From assembly GCA_947501935.1 (NCBI GenBank), contig CANMXU010000004.1, forward strand, positions 1 through 64,000: a stretch of DNA of 64,000 nt. The letters are read 5' to 3'. Of the stretch, positions 59,001-64,000 are shown one piece after another (position 1 is the first letter of the stretch; each line of letters starts with the position of its first letter). Source of the stretch: an uncultured Alteromonadaceae bacterium. GTDB lineage: Bacteria > Pseudomonadota > Gammaproteobacteria > Enterobacterales > Alteromonadaceae. Position numbers and translations under genes: made by a program. Under the pieces are notes generated by a model. The model searched no databases, was not told the DNA's origin, and saw only the letters and a list, made by a program, of their open reading frames with translations.

Positions 59001-59483
59001 ATTATTAATGTTCCCTATCTTTAATTGAAAGAAATAAAACGATTCATGTCTTTTTTTTTGTTTTTGTACTGTGTGTTTGTGCTTTTGTTATTTATGTATT
59101 TTTCATGTCTTTTATTGGTTTTTATAATTAAAGGTATTTTTAAGAGGTGTGAAATAATTAATATCTTAGACCATAAATTAAGATTTATTAAAGGGATTTA
59201 CTTAATTTTATTCTTGGCTGTTAAATTTTTAAAATTTCCATTTGATTTTCGTTTGGTTTATTTTTTTCTTTTTTTTTAGGTGTTTAGTTGTTTGTTTTAA
59301 GTTGCCTTATAATATTTATAGCCTTTCGAATTAATCTGGTTATGTTTTATTTTAAAGTTGTTAATATTGTCTTTTTCTAGTAAGACTTTCGTATTTTGTT
59401 GTTTTTAAGGTGTTTTTTATTTACTTGTTGATGTGTTTTATTAAGGTTGCTTGCTTTCACTTTTTTTACGCTATAGAAAGATC

Positions 59484-59512
59484 TTGAAACCTTCTTTTGT
59501 TTTTAATATAAA
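59484..59512 (+). promoter_or_regulatory. Strong candidate promoter of the TonB-dependent receptor gene
   Basis: TTGAAA (59484-59489) and TATAAA (59507-59512) are exactly 17 bp apart, a close sigma-70 match. The expected start of transcription falls near 59519, inside the palindrome at 59514-59523, about 95 bp before the ATG. Confidence 0.6.
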
Positions 59513-59513
59513 T

Positions 59514-59523
59514 GTTCGCGAAC
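59514..59523. promoter_or_regulatory. 10-bp palindrome GTTCGCGAAC, candidate repressor operator
   Basis: A perfect palindrome with central CG at the predicted transcription start of the TonB receptor gene. LacI-family repressors of sugar genes often bind even palindromes centred on CG. The regulator is not in this window. Confidence 0.4.
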
Positions 59524-59612
59524 TAATATTTAATAACAAAAGTTATCTAGTGGTTTGTCAAGAGAGCGGTTTCTCTTGTCAATGGATATAAAACAATAAA
59601 AAAGGACACAAC

Positions 59613-62558
59613 ATGGAATTTAAAGCACCAAAATTACTTAAGTTAAGTGCGTGTATCATGCTTGGTTTAGGAACTCTCCCGCTAAGCTCGGCGATTGCTG
59701 CTGATAACCAAGCCAAAGATAAAGAAGAGCAAGTCGAAGTTATCCAAGTAACGGGTATTCGTGGCGGTATTATTGCTGGCCTTGACCTAAAGCGTAATGC
59801 TAGCAATATCGTAGATGCCGTTTCTGCCGAAGATATGGGTAAATTCCCTGATGCTAACTTGGCTGAAGCGTTACAACGTATTCCTGAAGTTTCTATTGAT
59901 AGAGATGGCGGTGAAGGTCGTTATATTACTATTCGTGGCTTAGGGCCAGAATTTAACTCGGTATTGTTAAATGGTCGTCATATTGCCAGTAACGAAGCAA
60001 CCCGTGCATTTAGTTTTGACACTATTGCTGCTGAACTAGTAAGTGAAATGCTCGTTTATAAAACCCAATCTGCCAGCTTAAGTGAAGGTGGTCTTGGTGG
60101 TACAGTTGATGTAAAAACAGCGCGTCCATTAAATTATGATGGGCTGACTATTGCAGGCTCTTTAAAAAATGTATATGAAGATAATGCGGATACTTATAAC
60201 CCGCAAGGGTCGCTTTTAATAAGTAATACTTTCATGGATGGCAAGTTTGGCGCATTATTTGGTGCTAGTTATCAAAGCCGTGAAAATAGAACTTATCAAA
60301 CTGATACTGGTGGTATTCGTACAGCCGGACAGTTTGGTGGTACTACTACTACTAATGCCTATGGATGGAACAACTATACTAGTGGCGATTATGAAGGACA
60401 AAATACTTATCGTCCGATTGAATTAAATCATAACGTGATTGATGAAGATCGTGAACGAGTTGGCTTAAATGCGGTTATTCAGTACAAGCCTTCTGACAAA
60501 CTCAATATTACTGTTGACTATTTATATTCTAAGTTTGATGTCACTAAAGTTATCACCAAAAGATCAAATTGGCTAGGTGGTGTAATAGAGCCTTCTTCAC
60601 TAGTGAATTCTGATTTACTTGCTTCTAATACTGGGCCGTTTACAGATGAAGAAAAAGCAGCGCATGCTGCTGCCCACGCTGCTTTAGTGGCGACTTCAAG
60701 TACTGCAATTGATTCAAATGGTGTTTTTACTGGGGTTACCAATGGTAATACGGCGACAGCATATAACCGTTTAGATTTTTTCCGTGATACTGAAACCCAT
60801 ATGTTTGGCTTAAATCTTGAGTATCAACTTAGTGAAGGTATCAATTTGGTGGTTGATGGTGCATGGTCTAAAGCGGAGCAAGACAACCCAGGTTTAGACT
60901 CGCGCTTAAGCTTTGAAACAAGAGGCGGTACCGACGTAAATGTGAACACCGGTGCTAGTGTACCATATGTTGAAAATCCTGATCCTACCTTATACGCCAG
61001 CGATGCTAATGGACCAAGTTTATTAATAAAACGTCATTGGTTTGAAGGTGAAGATATTTCAGCGGAAAATTACGACTTTCATGCGGATTTAACTATCACT
61101 TCATTTGAAGATGTAACTATTCGTACCGGTTTTGCCTATGAAACCGCACAAAAAGAGAGTGACGATTACAGAACTCCATTTTTAGCCCAACGTTATATGC
61201 ATAGATCTGGCGGCGCGTTCACTTTAGAGAATGGCTTGTATGAACAACTTATGAATGGTGTTCTTCATGTTAATGCTAGCGATTTAGGCGCACCAGCTGG
61301 CTCTAATCAAGATATGTATAATATTGATAGAAATGCAGTACTTTCGTATATTAATGATTCTGATAACTGGATTGATAACGGTAGTTCTGAATATGCTGCT
61401 TTGGTTGACAATGGTGGTTATAACGCGCCACTTACAGGTAACTCATGGGATGTTAAAGAAAAAGTAACAGCTGTTTATATTGAAGGTGAATATGAGTTTA
61501 TGATGGGTAATGTTGAAGCAACCTTAATTGGTGGCTTGCGTTACAGCCATACCGAATTAAATGCTTCTGGTCTGTCTCAAACACTTATTGATATTAAACC
61601 AGGAACTTGTTCAGAAGAAGGGGCTACCGGTTGTTTAGATCCAGTATATGCGCCAACAGATTTAACCGATGAAAATGGCTCTTACTCACTTGATAAAGTG
61701 GATACTTCGTATACCAATCTTTTACCTTCAGTTACCCTGAACTTAGGTTTAACAGAGGACTTGATTTTAAGGCTTGCGGCATCAGAGTCTTTAACTCGAC
61801 CATACCTTGAAGATATGGCGCCTAAATTCAGGCACGGCACATTACACGAAACAAGTAGATCTGCGGATGGCAATAATCCAGAACTAACGCCTTATACTTC
61901 GATTAATTTAGATGCTTCTCTGGAGTGGTATTTTGACGAAGGTGCTATGGCATCTGTTGCCGTTTTCCGTAAGAAAATTGATGATTATATTATTCAAGTA
62001 AGACATGATAATGAAATTATTGATACGGTTAAAACAGAAGATTATCAAGAGTTTACTGTTTGGCGACCAGGTAATGCTGAAGATATGACCATTACTGGTG
62101 TATCAATGAATGTAACCCAAACCTTCGAAACTGGTTTTGGTTATCAATTTAACATGACCTTAGTTGATACTGATACTGAATTTAATGGCCAAACATTTGA
62201 CCCTAGTAAACCAGCACTTCCTGGTTTAGGTGATTCAATGAACTTGGTTGCTTTTTATGAAAAAGATGGTCTTGCAGCTCGTATTGCCTATAACAAGCGT
62301 GATTCATTTTTAAGTGATACCCAGTATCAAAATGGTATGGTTTGGGGGGATGAACGTGGTGAAGCAGTGATCACTGATGATTATTACCAAATTGATGCAC
62401 GTATTGGTTATGATTTTAATGACAATATAACAGTCTTTGTTGAAGGTATTAACCTAACAGGTGAAACTTTAAATAAGCACGGTCGTTTTGATAATATATT
62501 TGTTAGCCATGAAAACTTTGGTAAACGTTATGTGCTTGGTGTTTCTGCTGCTTTTTAA
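59613..62558 (+). CDS. TonB-dependent receptor (Xanth-Caul carbohydrate type)
   Basis: A 981-residue outer-membrane receptor. Signal peptide about 1-29, TonB box VIQVTG (about 44-49), plug domain about 60-170 with GKFPDANLAEALQRIPEVSI and GLGPEFNSVLLNGR, then a 22-strand barrel with the C-terminal strand FGKRYVLGVSAAF ending in Phe. The plug signatures match the family of receptors common in Caulobacter, Xanthomonas and Alteromonadales, often used for oligosaccharides. AAGGA precedes the ATG. Divergent from the GH20 gene, so a chitooligosaccharide or glycan ligand is likely but not proven. Confidence 0.93.
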   Translation: MEFKAPKLLKLSACIMLGLGTLPLSSAIAADNQAKDKEEQVEVIQVTGIRGGIIAGLDLKRNASNIVDAVSAEDMGKFPDANLAEALQRIPEVSIDRDGGEGRYITIRGLGPEFNSVLLNGRHIASNEATRAFSFDTIAAELVSEMLVYKTQSASLSEGGLGGTVDVKTARPLNYDGLTIAGSLKNVYEDNADTYNPQGSLLISNTFMDGKFGALFGASYQSRENRTYQTDTGGIRTAGQFGGTTTTNAYGWNNYTSGDYEGQNTYRPIELNHNVIDEDRERVGLNAVIQYKPSDKLNITVDYLYSKFDVTKVITKRSNWLGGVIEPSSLVNSDLLASNTGPFTDEEKAAHAAAHAALVATSSTAIDSNGVFTGVTNGNTATAYNRLDFFRDTETHMFGLNLEYQLSEGINLVVDGAWSKAEQDNPGLDSRLSFETRGGTDVNVNTGASVPYVENPDPTLYASDANGPSLLIKRHWFEGEDISAENYDFHADLTITSFEDVTIRTGFAYETAQKESDDYRTPFLAQRYMHRSGGAFTLENGLYEQLMNGVLHVNASDLGAPAGSNQDMYNIDRNAVLSYINDSDNWIDNGSSEYAALVDNGGYNAPLTGNSWDVKEKVTAVYIEGEYEFMMGNVEATLIGGLRYSHTELNASGLSQTLIDIKPGTCSEEGATGCLDPVYAPTDLTDENGSYSLDKVDTSYTNLLPSVTLNLGLTEDLILRLAASESLTRPYLEDMAPKFRHGTLHETSRSADGNNPELTPYTSINLDASLEWYFDEGAMASVAVFRKKIDDYIIQVRHDNEIIDTVKTEDYQEFTVWRPGNAEDMTITGVSMNVTQTFETGFGYQFNMTLVDTDTEFNGQTFDPSKPALPGLGDSMNLVAFYEKDGLAARIAYNKRDSFLSDTQYQNGMVWGDERGEAVITDDYYQIDARIGYDFNDNITVFVEGINLTGETLNKHGRFDNIFVSHENFGKRYVLGVSAAF

Positions 62559-62588
62559 TTAGTAGTTAAGCTAAAGCTAATAATTTAG

Positions 62589-62618
62589 AAATAGGGAGTT
62601 GATACTCCCTATTTTTTT
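62589..62618 (+). terminator. Terminator after the TonB receptor gene
   Basis: AAATAGGGAGT (62589-62599) pairs with ACTCCCTATTT (62604-62614), a 4-nt loop and a run of T to 62618. Confidence 0.9.
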
Positions 62619-62672
62619 GCTTGTTTTTTGGGAAATCAACATCAGCAGACATATCTTGAAATGGTACTTATG

Positions 62673-62701
62673 TTGAAGTTTATTTGTCGTTCTTTTAATA
62701 T
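62673..62701 (+). promoter_or_regulatory. Candidate promoter of the CzcI-like gene
   Basis: TTGAAG (62673-62678) and TAATAT (62696-62701) are 17 bp apart, about 60 bp before the ATG at 62760. No metal-responsive operator (for example a MerR-type dyad) was identified. Confidence 0.35.
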
Positions 62702-62759
62702 GCTTGTGTGCTTGATAATTTTCTACAGTGCTACTAGCTAAAAGGCCTTATATTTTTTT

Positions 62760-63122
62760 ATGTTGTTACAACGTCTATTGATTTGTTTTATTGCGTTATT
62801 GTTTGCTAGTCAAACGATATCAGCAACGATCGATGAACATAGCGTGCATAAAAATATTGAAACCCATTTAAGTTCTGATACTAGTCATCAACATCAGCAG
62901 CATAAAACTCCAAATACAACGACCAGCGTTATGCATGAAGACGTCAATCAAGAGCAGTTTAACTGTCACGATTGTGGTCATTGTCATACTCCAGTTAATG
63001 TTTTCTTGGTGAGCATAACGGGTAATCTAAACCTGAATAAAAACGCGCTGCACGATAATTTAATCACGCCAAAATTTACTTCGGCGCTAATCTTTCCTGA
63101 GCACCGTCCTCCAATAGCTTAA
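62760..63122 (+). CDS. Small exported His/Cys-rich protein, CzcI-like
   Basis: A 120-residue protein with a signal peptide (LLICFIALLFASQTISA) and a His-rich segment (HQHQQHK, about 44-50), then a compact CHDCGHCHTP motif near 69-78 that could bind a transition metal. The C-terminus EHRPPIA resembles the end of Cupriavidus CzcI. CzcI-like proteins precede czcCBA metal-efflux operons and modulate them. Here the next gene encodes a CzcB-type adaptor. The metal is not known; Co, Zn or Cd would be usual. Confidence 0.72.
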   Translation: MLLQRLLICFIALLFASQTISATIDEHSVHKNIETHLSSDTSHQHQQHKTPNTTTSVMHEDVNQEQFNCHDCGHCHTPVNVFLVSITGNLNLNKNALHDNLITPKFTSALIFPEHRPPIA

Positions 63123-63154
63123 TTTTATTCATTTCCTTTATTGCAAAAATTACT

Positions 63155-63184
63155 AGCGTTAGGCTGAATATGCCAAGTAACGCT
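63155..63184 (+). promoter_or_regulatory. Hairpin between the CzcI-like and CzcB-like genes
   Basis: AGCGTTA (63155-63161) pairs with TAACGCT (63178-63184), with an inner GGC/GCC. No T run follows, so it may stabilise or process the transcript rather than end it. Confidence 0.35.
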
Positions 63185-63227
63185 TAATTTATGCATGTTT
63201 TATATTTGATAAAATTAAGAGAACATC

Positions 63228-64000
63228 ATGAAAAAAGTAAAAAATTACCGCTCAGTTCGAGCTATTGTCTGCCTGTGCCTTACTTTAAGTATTTTTATCG
63301 TTAACTTCGGTGCTAATGCACAAATTACCCAAGCGGCTAAAGAGCACGATCATAATGAACACTTGCAAGCAAAAGACGCTGATTTTAAAGCAGAAAATAA
63401 TCCTATAGAGCAACCATCACATGGCGATCATGCGCAAGAGTCTGAAAATATCAGCTTAAGCGCTGAAAGTATGGCCTTAGTTAATATTGCCGTGAATACT
63501 TTAACGGCAAAAACCTATCAAAAAAGCATTTATGCACCGGGTGAAATTAAAGCGAACGGCTATACCAGTTATGTGGTTTCAGCCCGCACTGAATCAGTGG
63601 TATTAAAACGCCATGCCATACTTGGTCAGCATATTAGTAAAGGCCAAGCTTTAGTCACCTTATTTAGCGAGTCAGTTGCCAAAGCGCAGGCCACCTATCG
63701 AGTTGCTTATACTGAATGGCAGCGCAATAAGAAATTAGATAAAAATACCATTAGTGACAGTCGCTTATTACGCTCTGAAACTAATTATATTGAAGCTTAT
63801 AGCAAGCTCGAAGCTTTTGGGTTAACTGAGCAGGCAATTAATAAAATTGTTGAAAATAGCTCATCGTCTCTAGGTGAATATACGCTGATAGCGCAGCGTT
63901 CAGGCGCGGTATTAAGTGATAACTTTGCCCAAGGTAAACGGGTATCGGCGGGCGATGAAATTATGTTGCTTGCTGATGAAAGCGAACTTTGGGTTGAAGC
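63228..64000 (+). CDS. CzcB-type RND efflux periplasmic adaptor, partial (3' end outside window)
   Basis: The frame starts at ATG 63228 (AAGAGA upstream) and is open to the window end, giving the first 257 residues. Signal peptide about 1-31 (VCLCLTLSIFIVNFGANA), a His/Asp/Glu-rich linker (about 38-75), then an adaptor fold: YAPGEIKANGYTSYVVSART (barrel-sandwich half), a helical hairpin about 145-200 and GAVLSDNFAQGKRVSAGDEIMLLADESELWVE (second barrel-sandwich half). This matches CzcB/CusB-like membrane-fusion proteins, which link the inner-membrane RND pump to an outer-membrane channel. The pump gene is presumably beyond the window. Confidence 0.9.
   Translation, partial: MKKVKNYRSVRAIVCLCLTLSIFIVNFGANAQITQAAKEHDHNEHLQAKDADFKAENNPIEQPSHGDHAQESENISLSAESMALVNIAVNTLTAKTYQKSIYAPGEIKANGYTSYVVSARTESVVLKRHAILGQHISKGQALVTLFSESVAKAQATYRVAYTEWQRNKKLDKNTISDSRLLRSETNYIEAYSKLEAFGLTEQAINKIVENSSSSLGEYTLIAQRSGAVLSDNFAQGKRVSAGDEIMLLADESELWVE

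Larger units (their letters stand above)
59001..59612. other. 612-bp T-rich divergent spacer between GH20 and TonB receptor genes
   Basis: From about 59040 to 59460 the forward strand is unusually rich in T and poor in C, with many T runs. An 84-codon frame at 59025-59279 is Phe/Leu-rich only because of this composition and is not believable as a gene. The right end carries a strong promoter (59484-59512) and a palindrome (59514-59523). Confidence 0.5.

Noticed and set aside
59025..59279. 84-codon Phe/Leu-rich frame before the TonB receptor gene
   Set aside because: Its composition follows from the T-rich DNA; there is no good ribosome site and no recognisable protein pattern.

Overview
The window looks like chromosomal core sequence from a marine gammaproteobacterium of the Alteromonadales, most like Colwelliaceae (Colwellia/Thalassotalea type). 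The grounds are a low-to-moderate GC content judged by eye, gene orders shared with E. coli and Shewanella/Vibrio relatives (mshQ next to mreBCD; tldD and darP/pmbA; the rpoN-lpt-kds and mla-murA blocks; apaH to lptD; rluA-rapA), a large TonB-dependent receptor paired with a secreted GH20 enzyme, and an amgK-murU cell-wall recycling pair. I see no rRNA, tRNA, CRISPR array, prophage, transposase or integrase. The genus is an inference.

Layout. 1-4160: a leader with hairpins and a GC-rich element, then an mshQ-like pilus-associated surface protein. 4350-15352: a long forward run mreB, mreC, mreD, maf, rng, yhdP, a Nit-type amidase and tldD (cell shape, nucleotide clean-up, RNA turnover, envelope lipid transport, TldD/E protease). 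15489-16932: reverse genes for a 45-residue protein missing from long-ORF lists, a small membrane protein and darP. 17106-19862: pmbA (tldE) and a BamA-type barrel. 19892-22170: reverse genes for a solute-binding protein and MgtE. 22445-30271: a reverse block ptsO, rapZ, ptsN, hpf, rpoN, lptB, lptA, lptC, kdsC, kdsD, yrbG (nitrogen PTS, sigma-54, LPS core synthesis and export). 30594-35339: forward mlaFEDCB-ibaG-murA (outer-membrane lipid asymmetry, first step of peptidoglycan synthesis).

35499-37517: reverse chemoreceptor. 37695-44298: reverse apaH, apaG, rsmA, pdxA, surA, lptD. 44579-47235: forward amgK, murU, djlA. 47251-53745: reverse DUF3530 protein, rluA, rapA and a DUF4397-like lipoprotein. 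54185-56391: forward PIN-PhoH ATPase and cytochrome b561. 56493-62558: divergent GH20 hexosaminidase and TonB-dependent receptor around a 612-bp T-rich spacer. 62760-64000: a His/Cys-rich CzcI-like protein and the start of a CzcB-type efflux adaptor, cut by the window edge.

How it fits together: most genes serve the envelope. LPS synthesis and transport (kdsC/D, lptABC, lptD), outer-membrane biogenesis (surA, BamA-like barrel), lipid transport (mla, yhdP), peptidoglycan (murA, amgK-murU, mreBCD) and their regulators (rapZ, PTS-Ntr, rpoN) lie together. The accessory pieces are the amino-sugar polymer utilisation pair and the metal-efflux operon.

No wholly new multi-gene system is convincing here. 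The least ordinary signals are a family of 7-bp tandem repeats at four sites (one inside the rluA reading frame), the 45-codon gene with promoter and ribosome site, a strong promoter with an overlapping 10-bp palindrome before the TonB receptor, and a cluster of non-ATG starts in mla-murA.
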